Below, piece by piece: positions 9,195 through 18,748 of a DNA stretch of 64,000 nucleotides. The number at the start of each line of letters is the position of its first letter. The first letter of the stretch is position 1. The notes under the pieces were generated by a model. The model was not told where the DNA came from. It was given only the letters and a program-made list of their open reading frames with translations, and made no database searches. A program made the position numbers and the translations under genes. Origin of the DNA: Pseudoalteromonas spongiae UST010723-006 (GTDB taxonomy: Bacteria > Pseudomonadota > Gammaproteobacteria > Enterobacterales > Alteromonadaceae). The DNA lies in assembly GCF_000238255.3 (NCBI RefSeq), contig NZ_CP011039.1, forward strand, positions 2,405,001-2,469,000. The letters run 5' to 3'.

Positions 9195-9263
9195 TCACAC
9201 TATGAATTTCCCTCAAGTTCTATTTCAATTTTTTTCAGTCGCAATTTTAAATTTTAGCTATTT

Positions 9264-9271
9264 AGACGTCT
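9264..9271. promoter_or_regulatory. Met box (MetJ site) upstream of MTHFR-like gene
   Basis: Perfect match to the MetJ consensus AGACGTCT, 48 bp before the start codon of the gene at 9320. The next octamer downstream (AAAAGGCT) keeps 5 of 8 consensus positions and the upstream one 4 of 8, the usual pattern of one strong and one or two weak tandem boxes. A -10-like TATAGT lies at 9282-9287, so MetJ with S-adenosylmethionine bound here should block transcription. Confidence 0.75.
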
Positions 9272-9319
9272 AAAAGGCTGCTATAGTTACTGTATCGAAA
9301 TTATTTATGGTACGGAACA

Positions 9320-10279
9320 ATGGCTTTATCTTTACAACAGAAAATTCAAGACCCAACACAAGGCGTTTATTTAATTGGTACTACGCCACCAAAAATGGGT
9401 ACTGAAAAAGATAAAGTGACAGAAATTGCCAATAAATTATTAGGTCGTTTACATGAGATTGAATATGACGGGTTAGTCATTTACGACATTCAAGATGAAA
9501 GCAGCCGTACCAGCGTACCACGCCCTTTTCCGTTTAAGCATACCGTTGACCCGCGTGAATACAGTTTGCTGTTAAGTGATTTATCAGAATTAGATGTAAT
9601 CACCTACAAAAGCGTCGCGCAGCGTGGTGTCGAAGAATTTAATGCATGGCTAACAGAAACCAAAGAAAAATATGCGCTTAACAACCTTGTTTTGGTGGGT
9701 AGCCCATCGTCTGAGGGCGAGATTAAATTAAGCTTACCAAACGCCTATAACGCATTAAGTGAGCATCAAAATAAATTTTTCTTAGGTGGTGTTACCATCG
9801 CTGAGCGTCATGCATCAAAACGCAATGAGCATGAACGTTTATTAGAAAAAACAGCACAAGGTTGTGAGTATTTTATCTCGCAAGCGGTATATGATGCGCA
9901 AGCAACAATCGACTTAATTACTAGCTATGCACGCAGTTGTAAACAACAAGGTTTAACGCCAAACCGTATTATCTTAACTTTTACTCCATGCGGCAGTGAA
10001 AAAACGTTAGAGTTTATGCAATGGCTTGGTATTTCTGTGCCAGAAGCCACTAAGTGGCGTATTTTAGATTCTGAGCAATCTCTTAATGAATCAGTACGCA
10101 TTTGCCGTGAAAATCTAAACCTTATTTTACAAAGCTGTGCTCATTTAGATGTGCCACTAGGTTTAAATATTGAGAGCTTAACCAACCGTAAAGAAGAAAT
10201 TGATGCATCAATTAATCTTTACCGCTTATTAAAAGCAACGATGGAACTGAACCTGGCTGAAAAGCAGTTAGCAAGTTAA
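9320..10279 (+). CDS. MTHFR-like (MetF superfamily) protein lacking canonical acidic residues
   Basis: 319 residues, one TIM-barrel domain. The start TTPPKMG..K matches the FFPPR turn of MetF, and GCEYFISQAVYD matches MetF's ITQFFFD including the folate-contacting glutamine. MetF reduces 5,10-methylene-THF to 5-methyl-THF, the methyl donor for methionine synthase. However, the position of E. coli MetF Glu28 is Gly20 here and that of Asp120 is Ser128, so standard MTHFR chemistry is doubtful. The MetJ box upstream and the metA-metH operon 1.3 kb away place it in methionine metabolism. The exact reaction is unknown; it could be a methyltransferase or a partner protein. Confidence 0.72.
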   Translation: MALSLQQKIQDPTQGVYLIGTTPPKMGTEKDKVTEIANKLLGRLHEIEYDGLVIYDIQDESSRTSVPRPFPFKHTVDPREYSLLLSDLSELDVITYKSVAQRGVEEFNAWLTETKEKYALNNLVLVGSPSSEGEIKLSLPNAYNALSEHQNKFFLGGVTIAERHASKRNEHERLLEKTAQGCEYFISQAVYDAQATIDLITSYARSCKQQGLTPNRIILTFTPCGSEKTLEFMQWLGISVPEATKWRILDSEQSLNESVRICRENLNLILQSCAHLDVPLGLNIESLTNRKEEIDASINLYRLLKATMELNLAEKQLAS

Positions 10280-10317
10280 TTTAAGGCTTCCGCAATCAGC
10301 TTAACTTCAAGTTCTAG

Positions 10318-11421
10318 CTAGTTAGGATTTAATGGGCTAAGCCCTGCAATCGAGTGGCTTAATGCCACTTTTTCTTTAAGTGCTTTAAAGTCGTATTCGG
10401 CCCAATTAATTTTAACTTTATGGGATTTAAAATGTGCAACATTTTGCTTAGTGATCACATCAAGGTTAAAGGTTAGCTTTTTATTTTTTTGCTGGGCAAA
10501 AATATCGTGTCCATTATCGTACAGTATTAGGCTAATAACTGCCCATGCGCCCATAACTTTATGACCACCAATTGACGCACTTATTGACTGTTTTTCAACG
10601 GCTTGAATTGCGCGAGGTAACCAGTCAAAACCGCCAATAAAAATATCTTTATTGGGAATACGACCCGATTCTACCGCTGCTTTACTGGCGCCAAGTGCCA
10701 TCAAATCAGACGCGGCCCAAATAATATTAACTTTAGGAAAGCGCGCTAATAGCGCCTTGCTTTGATTAAACGCAACCTGCTCAGACCACCCTGCATGCAC
10801 AGCTTGATAAACAACCCCTTCATTGCCCTCGAAATACTCTCGCATGCCATTAAACCGCGCCTGCGATTCGCTGCCATAGTGACCATTGATAGCCACTACA
10901 TGCGTTTCTTGCTTAGGTATTTGCGCCTGTTTTAAATGTTGTAGCGCTTTTGCAAGTTGGCCTCCTGCGGTATGATTATCAAAATAAATTTCACCAAGCC
11001 AATGCTTATATTTTTGCCCAGCTATTCCTATTTTTTCCCGTTCTTCACCAAAAATGGTTTGCTCTAAAGTAACAAACTTAATCTGCTGCGATTCCAGCAA
11101 TGACATGCTCGCAGTAGAACCGCCGGGATAATTTAAAATCACTGCGTAATCTGGTTTGGGGTTTTTCGCTAAATATTGTTTTAGTGCTTCTAGTTGAACA
11201 ATACGATTACCACCGCCATAAATCACCTGCATTTTTGTGCCGAGTTGCAGCGCTGCTGATTGCGCTATTTCTTCAACACTTTGCCAAAAAGGCTCATTGG
11301 GGATAGACGGGTTTACAAATAAAATATTTAACTCAGCACGTACCGAGCTATTAAATAAAATGATGCAGAACATCAAGTACTTAAAAAGTCTTATCATTAC
11401 ACCAAAAACAGATTCGTTCAT
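10318..11421 (-). CDS. Periplasmic sugar-binding-type protein (type I PBP fold)
   Basis: 367 residues. After a signal sequence (LFKYLMFCIILFNSSVRA) the mature protein reads like type I periplasmic binding proteins of the ribose/LuxP group: NILFVNPSIPNEPFWQSV, then GGGNRIVQLEALKQYLA, VVAINGHYGSESQARFNGM, and IIWAASDLMALGASKA in the second lobe. No ABC permease or ATPase is nearby, so it is either an orphan binding protein or the sensory part of a signalling system. The ligand may be a sugar or an autoinducer-like molecule. An ATG at 11397 (MIRLFKYL) would give a more typical signal peptide and could be the true start. It converges on the MTHFR-like gene. Confidence 0.75.
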   Translation of the reverse strand: MNESVFGVMIRLFKYLMFCIILFNSSVRAELNILFVNPSIPNEPFWQSVEEIAQSAALQLGTKMQVIYGGGNRIVQLEALKQYLAKNPKPDYAVILNYPGGSTASMSLLESQQIKFVTLEQTIFGEEREKIGIAGQKYKHWLGEIYFDNHTAGGQLAKALQHLKQAQIPKQETHVVAINGHYGSESQARFNGMREYFEGNEGVVYQAVHAGWSEQVAFNQSKALLARFPKVNIIWAASDLMALGASKAAVESGRIPNKDIFIGGFDWLPRAIQAVEKQSISASIGGHKVMGAWAVISLILYDNGHDIFAQQKNKKLTFNLDVITKQNVAHFKSHKVKINWAEYDFKALKEKVALSHSIAGLSPLNPN

Positions 11422-11570
11422 TATTCAAGTATTATCAAAGAACACTACAAAAGCGAATTTAAACGCGAAAAACTAACGCCAATTAATTGTTAGTTGATAA
11501 TGCAGGCACGTCGCTAGATGCAGAACAGCACAGGCAACGGATAAATGCCGCTAAATGCTGTTAATCATTA

Positions 11571-11602
11571 GCAAAAGAAAAGGGAGATATAAATCTCCCT
11601 TT
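11571..11602 (-). terminator. Rho-independent terminator of the metA-metH operon
   Basis: Stem AGGGAGAT / ATCTCCCT with loop ATAA, extended by A-T pairs, just after the metH C-terminal gene; on the minus strand it is followed by a T-rich run (TTTTCTTTT). Confidence 0.88.
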
Positions 11603-11607
11603 GACTT

Positions 11608-14223
11608 TTACAAGTTAGGTCCCAGCCAACGTTCGGCTTCTTGTAAATTCATTGCTTGACGCTTGGCATAATCTTCTAGCTGATCTTGTTGAATTTGTGC
11701 AACGGCAAAATACTTAGACTCTGGGTGAGAAAAATACCAACCCGAAACTGCCGCGCCCGGCCACATTGCATAAGAGCTAGTCAGCTTCATACCGATGCGA
11801 TTTTCTACATCAAGTAACTGCCAAATTTTTTGCTTTTCAGTATGCTCAGGACACGCTGGATAACCTGGAGCCGGACGAATACCTTGGTAGTTTTCGCGAA
11901 TAAGCTCATCGTTCGATAAATTTTCATCTGGCGCAAAGCCCCAAATTTCCTTTCGCACACGCTCATGCAGATATTCTGCAAAGGCTTCAGCTAAACGGTC
12001 GGCAACGGCTTTTACCATAATTTTGTTATAGTCATCTTGCTGTTGCTCGAATACATCCGCTAAATCGTCTTCCTCTAACCCGCCTGTTACTGCAAAAGCA
12101 CCAAAATAATCTGGCGTACCTTTTGGTGCGATATAATCAGCTAAACAGTAATTCGGAAAGTCCTTTTTCTCGGTTTGCTGACGTAACTGACAACTTGTCA
12201 CAAGCACGTCGCTACGCGATTCATCGCTGTATATTTCAATATCATCTTCGATACGGTTAGCTGGGAAAATACCCATTACGCCTAACGGTTGCAGCTTGTT
12301 TGATGGCGCTAAATCATCGAGCATTTCGTTAGCGTCTTTAAACAGTTGCTTTGCCTCTTCGCCAACAATTTCATCTTCTAAAATGCGCGGGTATTTACCA
12401 GCGAGCGACCACGTCATAAAAAATGGCGTCCAGTCGATATACTCACGCAATGTCTCAATTGAGACATCTTTAAACTCTGTCACTCCAAGTTGTTTCGGCA
12501 CCGGAGGCGTGTAGTTTTTGAAGTCGATAGGTGCACTGTTAGCGCGAGCTGCTTCAAGTGTTATTGGTTTAGAGCGAGGACGTTTACGCGCTTGTTGCTC
12601 ACGTACTTTTTCATACTCAGCCGTGGTTTTTGCTAAAAACTCCGGCTTTTGCGTTTTGCTTAACAAACTTGACGCCACACCAACCGCACGCGAAGCATTA
12701 TTTACATACACCACACCTTTGTCATATTCCGGCTCAATTTTAACCGCCGTATGCGCTTTTGATGTGGTTGCACCTCCAATTAATAAAGGAATATCAAACC
12801 CTTGGCGCGTCATTTCTTTTGCCACATGAACCATTTCATCAAGCGATGGTGTGATCAGGCCAGAAAGACCAATAATATCGACTTTTTCTTCAATGGCGGT
12901 ACGTAAAATGGTTTCTGCAGGAACCATTACCCCAAGGTCGATAACTTCGTAGTTATTACATTGCAGTACAACACCCACAATGTTTTTACCGATGTCGTGC
13001 ACATCACCTTTCACGGTAGCCATTAGGATTTTTCCGTTGGTTGCGCCCTCTTCTTTTTCCGCTTCAATGAAAGGGTCTAGATAGGCAACCGCGCGCTTCA
13101 TTACCCGCGCCGATTTAACAACCTGCGGTAAGAACATTTTACCAGCACCAAATAAGTCGCCTACTACGTTCATACCGTCCATTAATGGACCTTCAATTAC
13201 TTGAATTGGTTTATCAGCTTGCTGGCGTGCCTCTTCGGTATCTTCGTCAATAAATTCGGTAATACCTTTAACAAGAGCATGCTCTAAACGTTTTGCAACA
13301 GGCCAGCTGCGCCATTCTAAATCTTCTTTTTTCGCTTCAACGCCTTGCCCTGAGTATTTTGGCGCAAGTTCAACTAAGCGCTCACCCGCTTCAGGGTCGG
13401 TATTTAATACTACGTCTTCAACTGCATCGCGCAGTTCTTTTGGAATATCATCGTAAACCGCAAGCTGACCGGCATTAACGATACCCATATCCATACCCGC
13501 TTTAATCGCGTGATATAAAAACACCGAGTGAATGGCTTCACGCACCGGGTTATTACCACGGAATGAGAAGGATACATTTGAGACACCGCCCGACACTTTA
13601 CAGTGCGGTAAGTTTTGTTTAATGCGGCGCGTACCTTCAATAAATTCAACGGCGTAGTTGTCGTGTTCTTCAATACCCGTAGCTACCGCAAAAATATTCG
13701 GGTCAAAAATAATGTCTTCAGGCGGAAAACCTAATTGATCTACTAAAATACGGTACGAACGCTGACAGATTTCAAATTTACGGTCGGCCGTTTCTGCTTG
13801 ACCTGTTTCATCAAAAGCCATGACAACCGCAGCTGCTCCAAAACGCTTAATGATTTTAGCTTGCTTAATAAACGGCTCTTCACCTTCTTTAAGTGAAATT
13901 GAGTTAACGATTGCCTTACCTTGAATGCACTTCAAGCCCGCTTCAATGACATCCCACTTCGACGAGTCGACCATAATCGGCACGCGAGAGATATCTGGCT
14001 CTGACGCAATTAGATTTAAAAAGCGTACCATTGCCGCTTTTGAATCCAACATGGCTTCATCCATGTTGATATCAATAATTTGCGCGCCGTTCTCTACTTG
14101 CTCACGGGCAACCTCGAGTGCGGTTTCGTAATCTTCTTCTAGGATTAAACGTTTAAAACGGGCTGAACCCGTAACATTGGTACGTTCACCAACATTGGTA
14201 AATACTGCTGTACTGCTTGTCAT
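11608..14223 (-). CDS. metH: Cobalamin-dependent methionine synthase, folate/B12/activation part
   Basis: 871 residues, equal to E. coli MetH without its homocysteine domain. In order: the pterin-binding barrel ([19 protein letters not shown] at the start, residues ~1-290), the helical cap, the B12 domain with its axial-ligand motif DVHDIG (in [11 protein letters not shown]) and the C-terminal reactivation domain with [15 protein letters not shown] for S-adenosylmethionine. It passes the methyl group of 5-methyl-THF via cobalamin to homocysteine bound on the separate protein encoded just upstream. The start codon follows the upstream stop by 8 nt with an AGGAG ribosome site overlapping that stop, so translation is probably coupled. 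It is a true two-gene split, not a frameshift. Confidence 0.95.
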   Translation of the reverse strand: MTSSTAVFTNVGERTNVTGSARFKRLILEEDYETALEVAREQVENGAQIIDINMDEAMLDSKAAMVRFLNLIASEPDISRVPIMVDSSKWDVIEAGLKCIQGKAIVNSISLKEGEEPFIKQAKIIKRFGAAAVVMAFDETGQAETADRKFEICQRSYRILVDQLGFPPEDIIFDPNIFAVATGIEEHDNYAVEFIEGTRRIKQNLPHCKVSGGVSNVSFSFRGNNPVREAIHSVFLYHAIKAGMDMGIVNAGQLAVYDDIPKELRDAVEDVVLNTDPEAGERLVELAPKYSGQGVEAKKEDLEWRSWPVAKRLEHALVKGITEFIDEDTEEARQQADKPIQVIEGPLMDGMNVVGDLFGAGKMFLPQVVKSARVMKRAVAYLDPFIEAEKEEGATNGKILMATVKGDVHDIGKNIVGVVLQCNNYEVIDLGVMVPAETILRTAIEEKVDIIGLSGLITPSLDEMVHVAKEMTRQGFDIPLLIGGATTSKAHTAVKIEPEYDKGVVYVNNASRAVGVASSLLSKTQKPEFLAKTTAEYEKVREQQARKRPRSKPITLEAARANSAPIDFKNYTPPVPKQLGVTEFKDVSIETLREYIDWTPFFMTWSLAGKYPRILEDEIVGEEAKQLFKDANEMLDDLAPSNKLQPLGVMGIFPANRIEDDIEIYSDESRSDVLVTSCQLRQQTEKKDFPNYCLADYIAPKGTPDYFGAFAVTGGLEEDDLADVFEQQQDDYNKIMVKAVADRLAEAFAEYLHERVRKEIWGFAPDENLSNDELIRENYQGIRPAPGYPACPEHTEKQKIWQLLDVENRIGMKLTSSYAMWPGAAVSGWYFSHPESKYFAVAQIQQDQLEDYAKRQAMNLQEAERWLGPNL

Positions 14224-14231
14224 GTTTGCTC

Positions 14232-15287
14232 CTAGTTTAAATTACAGGCTTCAAGGCCAGCTAAGCGCATACGCACTTCAAGTTCAGGTAATTGGCGCGG
14301 TGCTACATTTTTTGTGCCTTGATACATCGCATTAATATGCTCAGGCGTGGTGCCACAACAGCCTCCAACAATATTAATAAAGCCCGACTCAGCCCAATCA
14401 ATAATCTCTTTTGCCATTTCGTCCGCTTCTAAATCGTATTCACCAAATTCGTTCGGTAGGCCTGCGTTGGGGTGAACCGACACAAAAGTTTCACACACAC
14501 GCGATAACTCTTCTACATATTGGCGTAGTAAATCTGGCCCAAGGGCACAGTTAAGGCCAATTGAAATAGGCTTAATATGACGAATAGAATTGTAGAATGC
14601 CTCGGTTGTTTGGCCCGATAAAGTTCGGCCCGATGCATCAGTAATGGTGCCTGAAATCATTACGGGTAAAGTAACGCCTACGCGCTCGAATGCTTCTTCT
14701 ACTGCAAAAGCCGCTGCTTTTGAATTAAGCGTATCGAAAATAGTCTCAATCAGAATTAAATCCGCACCACCTTCAATCAATGCCAGCGTTGATTCAATGT
14801 AAGCTTCAACAAGAGCATCAAAGGTAACGTTTCTAAAGCCAGGATCGTTTACATCTGGTGAAATAGAGCAGGTTTTTGATGTTGGACCAAGCACACCGGC
14901 TACATAACGCGGTTTAGTTGGGTCCTGTGCTTCAAATTCATCACACACTTTACGCGCCAATTTTGCCGATTCGAGATTGATTTCACGGCTTAAGCTTGCC
15001 ATTTCATAATCTTCCATTGAAATGGTAGTCGCGTTAAAGGTATTGGTTTCAATAATATCAGCGCCTGCCGCAAGGTATTCACGGTGAATTTGTTCAATGA
15101 TCTGTGGCTGGGTTAAACTGAGTAAGTCATTATTGCCTTTGACCAACACATGCCAATTTGCAAAGCGTTCACCGCGGTAATCTTCTTCTTCCAGTTTGTA
15201 TTTCTGGATCATGGTGCCCATTGCACCATCAAGAATATGAATACGCGCTTTTAATGCAGCGGTTAATTGCTGTGATTTATTCGGCAT
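14232..15287 (-). CDS. Methionine synthase homocysteine-binding subunit (split MetH N-terminus)
   Basis: 351 residues, the homocysteine methyltransferase barrel of MetH as a separate protein. All three zinc ligands are present at E. coli numbering: Cys247 (GLNCALG), Cys310 and Cys311 ([10 protein letters not shown]). The N-terminal DGAMGTMIQ loop and the [10 protein letters not shown] motif also match. It should bind and activate homocysteine and dock with the product of the next gene. It overlaps the metA stop by 11 nt. Homology to stand-alone homocysteine methyltransferases (BhmT/MmuM family) is expected, but the numbering and the neighbour identify it as MetH-derived. Confidence 0.93.
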   Translation of the reverse strand: MPNKSQQLTAALKARIHILDGAMGTMIQKYKLEEEDYRGERFANWHVLVKGNNDLLSLTQPQIIEQIHREYLAAGADIIETNTFNATTISMEDYEMASLSREINLESAKLARKVCDEFEAQDPTKPRYVAGVLGPTSKTCSISPDVNDPGFRNVTFDALVEAYIESTLALIEGGADLILIETIFDTLNSKAAAFAVEEAFERVGVTLPVMISGTITDASGRTLSGQTTEAFYNSIRHIKPISIGLNCALGPDLLRQYVEELSRVCETFVSVHPNAGLPNEFGEYDLEADEMAKEIIDWAESGFINIVGGCCGTTPEHINAMYQGTKNVAPRQLPELEVRMRLAGLEACNLN

Positions 15288-16224
15288 AGTTGTTAGTCCT
15301 TACGTCTTGGCTGACTAAATTAATATCGTATGGCGTGGTTTGATAAACGTAGTAGTTTAACCAATTTGAAAATAATAAAAAGGCGTGGCTCTGCCAAGTT
15401 TTACTTGGTTTGGCGCTGGCATCATCATTAGGAAAATAATTATTTGGCTTAGGCGCATTCTGATCTTTTTCTAGGTCGCGTAAATACTCTTTATTCAAAG
15501 TATCGGCATCGTATTCTGGGTGACCAGTTAAATACACCTGCGAACCTGATTTATTCTTAATTAAAAACGCACCGACCTCTGGCGATCCGGCAATGACTTC
15601 AAGCTGGCTGTGGTTTGCAATATCAGCTTCATTAATATGACCATAGCGCGAATGTGGCACTAAGAATTCATCGTCAAAACCGCGTGTTAACGCTGCGTGT
15701 TCAAAATAGCGTTGATGTTTAAACACACCACAGAGCTTTTTCGCTTTAAGTTTTCGCTTTAATCCATAGTGATGAAATAGCCCTGCGTGAGCGGCCCAGC
15801 ACGAAAATAAGGTAGAAGTAACATGCTGCTCAGCCCAGTCGAAAATCTCTTCCAGCTCTTGCCAATAAGCAACATCACTATATTCAAGGTGTGCCAATGG
15901 CGCACCAGTCACAATCATGGCATCGTAGTTTTCGTTTTTAACTTCTGAAAAATACTTATAGAACATATCAAGATGTTGCTCAGAGGTATTTTTGCTTCGG
16001 TGAGTATCTAAACGCAGTAACTCCACATTTACCTGCAGCGGTGAATTAGCCAGTAAACGAATAAACTGTACTTCAGTCTCCACCTTGTTTGGCATCAGGT
16101 TTAAAATGGCTAATCGCATCGGGCGGATCTCTTGTGTTTGCGCACGGCTTTGTGGCATTACAAACACATTTTCTTGCCTTAATGTATTAATAGCGGGCAA
16201 TTGATCGCGCACTGTGATTGGCAT
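15277..16224 (-). CDS. metA: Homoserine O-succinyltransferase (or acetyltransferase)
   Basis: 315 residues from the second of two adjacent ATG codons, which is better spaced from the AAGGA ribosome site. MetA acylates homoserine, the first step of methionine synthesis, in the cytoplasm. It aligns throughout with E. coli Met[32 protein letters not shown], the nucleophile Cys142 in [26 protein letters not shown] with the catalytic His, and [13 protein letters not shown]. Whether it uses succinyl- or acetyl-CoA depends on one or two residues near the active site and cannot be decided by eye. First gene of the metA-metH(N)-metH(C) operon. Confidence 0.95.
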   Translation of the reverse strand: MPITVRDQLPAINTLRQENVFVMPQSRAQTQEIRPMRLAILNLMPNKVETEVQFIRLLANSPLQVNVELLRLDTHRSKNTSEQHLDMFYKYFSEVKNENYDAMIVTGAPLAHLEYSDVAYWQELEEIFDWAEQHVTSTLFSCWAAHAGLFHHYGLKRKLKAKKLCGVFKHQRYFEHAALTRGFDDEFLVPHSRYGHINEADIANHSQLEVIAGSPEVGAFLIKNKSGSQVYLTGHPEYDADTLNKEYLRDLEKDQNAPKPNNYFPNDDASAKPSKTWQSHAFLLFSNWLNYYVYQTTPYDINLVSQDVRTNNYAE

Positions 16225-16270
16225 CATTTAATCCTTATTACTATGGTAAATTGGGTTTAACCTGACGCTA

Positions 16271-16298
16271 ATTATGAACGGATAGCCAGAAATATCAA
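16271..16298 (-). promoter_or_regulatory. Predicted metA promoter
   Basis: On the minus strand, -35 TTGATA (16298-16293), a 16-nt spacer and -10 CATAAT (16276-16271), about 45 bp before metA. The MetJ boxes lie directly upstream of the -35 element. Confidence 0.55.
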
Positions 16299-16303
16299 GC
16301 TCT

Positions 16304-16319
16304 AGATGTTTAGATGTCT
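16304..16319. promoter_or_regulatory. Tandem met boxes (MetJ operator) of metA-metH
   Basis: Two abutting octamers, AGATGTTT and AGATGTCT, matching the MetJ consensus AGACGTCT at 6 and 7 of 8 positions. MetJ dimers bind tandem octamers cooperatively with S-adenosylmethionine as co-repressor. Their position beside the -35 element of metA implies repression of the whole operon when methionine is plentiful. Confidence 0.82.
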
Positions 16320-16489
16320 ATTTGAGATTAAAGTGAAAAATACGCCAACCGTACTCCTACCGATAAATCTATCTCTCATTTCATAATAAGTGCTTCGTAA
16401 AAGTCACCATTACGCACCCATCGTTTAAATCAACTTTTAACTAATGCATTTGATTTTAATAATTTTTTACATTTTTCGAATAACAAATG

Positions 16490-16518
16490 TTGCGACAAAT
16501 AAAAAACACAATTAAAAT
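16490..16518 (+). promoter_or_regulatory. Predicted promoter of the iron-uptake operon
   Basis: -35 TTGCGA (16490-16495), a 17-nt spacer and -10 TAAAAT (16513-16518), placing the transcription start near 16525, inside the Fur-box-like sequence at 16524-16542. The remaining gap between metA and this operon (16228-16548) contains only these sites and the met boxes. Confidence 0.55.
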
Positions 16519-16523
16519 CAAAT

Positions 16524-16542
16524 AAAAATCAATATCATTTAC
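16524..16542. promoter_or_regulatory. Fur-box-like operator
   Basis: The 19-bp sequence read on the minus strand begins GTAAATGATATTGATT and matches the classical Fur box (GATAATGATAATCATTATC) at 13 of 19 positions. It overlaps the predicted transcription start of the operon that begins at 16549. Fur with Fe2+ bound here would repress the operon in iron-replete cells. Confidence 0.6.
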
Positions 16543-16548
16543 ATTATA

Positions 16549-16866
16549 ATGAGCTTTTTAGCAATTATCCCAATCTGGCTTGGATGCCTAGCCTGTTACT
16601 TAGGCAGTGAAAAACAACTACCGCTTAATAAACCAATGAACAAATCTATTGCCAATTTTTTATTAGTTATTGGTTACTTTATTGGTGTTGCTATTTTCTC
16701 TGTGTCTTTTGCGCTTACATCTTCGTTACTGGCGGCCTTTGTCGCATTAATGCTTGCGCTGGTAAGCCATACAATTTTAAGCACTTATACAAATAACATT
16801 TGGCGTTTCAATACAAGCGTTGTGGCATCGCTATTGGTATTAGCGGGGGTGACCTATGTGGCCTAA
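16549..16866 (+). CDS. Small membrane protein, DUF3325-like
   Basis: 105 residues with about four hydrophobic segments (SFLAIIPIWLGCLACYLG, ANFLLVIGYFIGVAIFSVSFAL, LLAAFVALMLALVSHTIL, VVASLLVLAGVTYV). Size, topology and neighbours match the DUF3325 proteins encoded with PepSY membrane proteins and TonB receptors in iron-acquisition clusters; the function is not established. First gene of the operon, starting 6 bp after the Fur-like site, with a short leader and no strong ribosome site. It overlaps the next gene by 11 nt. Confidence 0.7.
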   Translation: MSFLAIIPIWLGCLACYLGSEKQLPLNKPMNKSIANFLLVIGYFIGVAIFSVSFALTSSLLAAFVALMLALVSHTILSTYTNNIWRFNTSVVASLLVLAGVTYVA

Positions 16867-17110
16867 AACACTGATTGGCTTCTTTTTTGGTCTATTACTA
16901 TCCATTTCTATCGTGCTCAATTTAAATTTGATTTTGCCATTAGCAGAAGACGTTAGACTTATTTCAGGGCTAGTGTTGGCATTTCCTATTTGGGCGGGCG
17001 TACTGGTGTGGAGTTATGCATTCGAAAAAGCACGCAAAGCAGCCAAAAACATTAGCCTTGTGCTTATTCCCTCTTGCTTACTCAACGTTGTTCTTTTGAT
17101 GAGTCAATAA
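16856..17110 (+). CDS. Small membrane protein, DUF3649-like
   Basis: 84 residues with three hydrophobic segments. The pattern LIGFFFGLLLSISIVLNL...LPLAEDVRLISGLVLAFPIWAGVLVWSYAFEKARKA resembles DUF3649, a family usually found beside PepSY and TonB-receptor genes. It overlaps the upstream gene by 11 nt and ends 2 nt before the next start, so the genes are translationally coupled. It may assist the PepSY protein in the inner membrane; this is inferred from context only. Confidence 0.68.
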   Translation: MWPKTLIGFFFGLLLSISIVLNLNLILPLAEDVRLISGLVLAFPIWAGVLVWSYAFEKARKAAKNISLVLIPSCLLNVVLLMSQ

Positions 17111-17112
17111 TA

Positions 17113-18714
17113 ATGAATAATAAAACTCTGAAATCATTAACTAACGCACACGCATGGATTGGTCTTGTTATATCTATCGTGTTATTCATCGTATTTTTTG
17201 CTGGTTCAATTAGCTTATTTCGCGAAAACATTGTGGCATGGGAAAAGCTACCAATACATGTAAATCAAACTGTATCCACAAACTCTCAAAACGTAAGTTA
17301 CGATAACGCTATTGCAACCATTAATAAGCACTATGATGTATATGTCGATCACAGGTTTTATTTATTACCGCCAACAGAACATTCACCGTATATAGAAGCT
17401 TACTTTGCAAAAAACATTGAAGGTACGGATCCCGAAACAGGAGAAGATCATAGCGATGTGCATATTATGCTTGATGCACAGAGCGGCGAAATTATTGGTA
17501 ATGCCGATACCATGGATTTCGGTAACTTCGTTTACCAACTTCATTACAATCTAGGCCTTGGCCGCATTGGCTTATATTTTGTTGGGATCATTACCCTGTT
17601 CTTTTTTGTTGCGGTGCTTAGCGGGTTATTTATTCATTGGCGCAAGCTTTTCAAAAACTTCTTTCAATACCGTAAAGATGGCAATAAAGATAAATGGTTA
17701 GACGCGCATAATATTATCGGCACCATGGGTCTGCCGTTTCATGTGATGTATGCCTTCACCGGATTAGTTTTTAACTTAGTGATTGTCTACCAAATTTCTT
17801 ATGCCCTTGTGCTGTACCAAGGCGACCAACAAAAGCTACTCGCGGCAGCGGGATTTAACGAACCCCATATTGATATCATCGACAACAAAATGGCGATGAA
17901 CGGCATCGACAGATTGCGTGCAATGGCAGCAAAAGACATGGATAACGCAATCATTGATCGAATTATGATTGAGCACTTTGGCGATGAAAGCGCCGTCGCG
18001 ATTTTTACAGGTCAAAAGCAAGACAGGTTTGCCACCGAAACCGCAGTACATTACCAACTAAGTAATCAACAACAAATCTATCTTACTAAAGACAATTACG
18101 ACAATGCCGTTCGCAGTGGCTTAGGTGTAATTGCCCGTTTGCACTTTGGTGATTTTGCTGGCTACGGTTTACGGTTAGCTTTCTTTTTGCTCGGATTAGC
18201 AACCTGTTATGTAATTTTAACCGGCAATTTAATGTGGCTAGAAAAACGTGCAAAACAGCGTAATCAAAGTCAGCGTTCACTTAATTTTGTCACGCGAATG
18301 ACAAGCGGTGGCTTTATTGGCTTTATCTTTGCCATTGCTGTGGGCTTTAGTGCCGCACGAATAATACCAATTGAGATAACAACGCGTGCAGAGATTATCG
18401 AAAACAGCGTATTTGCGTCATTTTTGCTGGTGTTAGTCCTTGCGCAATTAATCAAAAACAACGCGAAATTCAATCAATATTCATTGCAGCTGAGCGGCGC
18501 AATATTTGCCCTTGTTGTCGTACTTGATTGGGTTTTACTGCCTAGCGCAACAGCACAACAACTCGCAGAACACAAATTTGATGTTGTGATTACGCAAAGC
18601 ATCTTACTACTGCTCAGCGGTATTTGCTTTTTTGCAGCAAAACAAGTGGCGAAAAAAAACGCGTTTAAAAGCACTCAAACACAACCAAGTGTTACTAAAT
18701 TAACTACTCAATAA
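17113..18714 (+). CDS. PepSY-associated membrane protein (PiuB-type)
   Basis: 533 residues from the ATG at 17113, 2 nt after the preceding stop; the longer frame starting at 17074 would overlap that gene needlessly. A first membrane helix (AHAWIGLVISIVLFIVFFAGSISLF) is followed by a periplasmic PepSY-type region (residues ~45-150, ending FGNFVYQLHYNLGL), then at least three more helices, a second loop and a C-terminal cluster of helices. Histidines near the membrane (NAHAW, LHYNLG, FHVMYAFTG, ARLHFGDF) fit proposed heme or iron reduction by PiuB/FhuF-like proteins. It probably helps release iron from the imported ferri-siderophore in the periplasm. Confidence 0.82.
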   Translation: MNNKTLKSLTNAHAWIGLVISIVLFIVFFAGSISLFRENIVAWEKLPIHVNQTVSTNSQNVSYDNAIATINKHYDVYVDHRFYLLPPTEHSPYIEAYFAKNIEGTDPETGEDHSDVHIMLDAQSGEIIGNADTMDFGNFVYQLHYNLGLGRIGLYFVGIITLFFFVAVLSGLFIHWRKLFKNFFQYRKDGNKDKWLDAHNIIGTMGLPFHVMYAFTGLVFNLVIVYQISYALVLYQGDQQKLLAAAGFNEPHIDIIDNKMAMNGIDRLRAMAAKDMDNAIIDRIMIEHFGDESAVAIFTGQKQDRFATETAVHYQLSNQQQIYLTKDNYDNAVRSGLGVIARLHFGDFAGYGLRLAFFLLGLATCYVILTGNLMWLEKRAKQRNQSQRSLNFVTRMTSGGFIGFIFAIAVGFSAARIIPIEITTRAEIIENSVFASFLLVLVLAQLIKNNAKFNQYSLQLSGAIFALVVVLDWVLLPSATAQQLAEHKFDVVITQSILLLLSGICFFAAKQVAKKNAFKSTQTQPSVTKLTTQ

Positions 18715-18748
18715 ATTATTCACACAACTACATTCTAAAAAGGACAAT

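Noticed and set aside
13410..13673. 87-residue ORF inside metH
   Set aside because: An out-of-frame shadow on the same strand as a strongly conserved gene.
14221..14240. Frameshift explanation for the metH split
   Set aside because: The upstream stop, a new ribosome site and a new ATG are all well formed, and both parts are full-length domains.
16228..16548. Riboswitch (SAM or B12) before metA or the iron operon
   Set aside because: No conserved riboswitch core seen; the met boxes and Fur-like site suffice to explain regulation.
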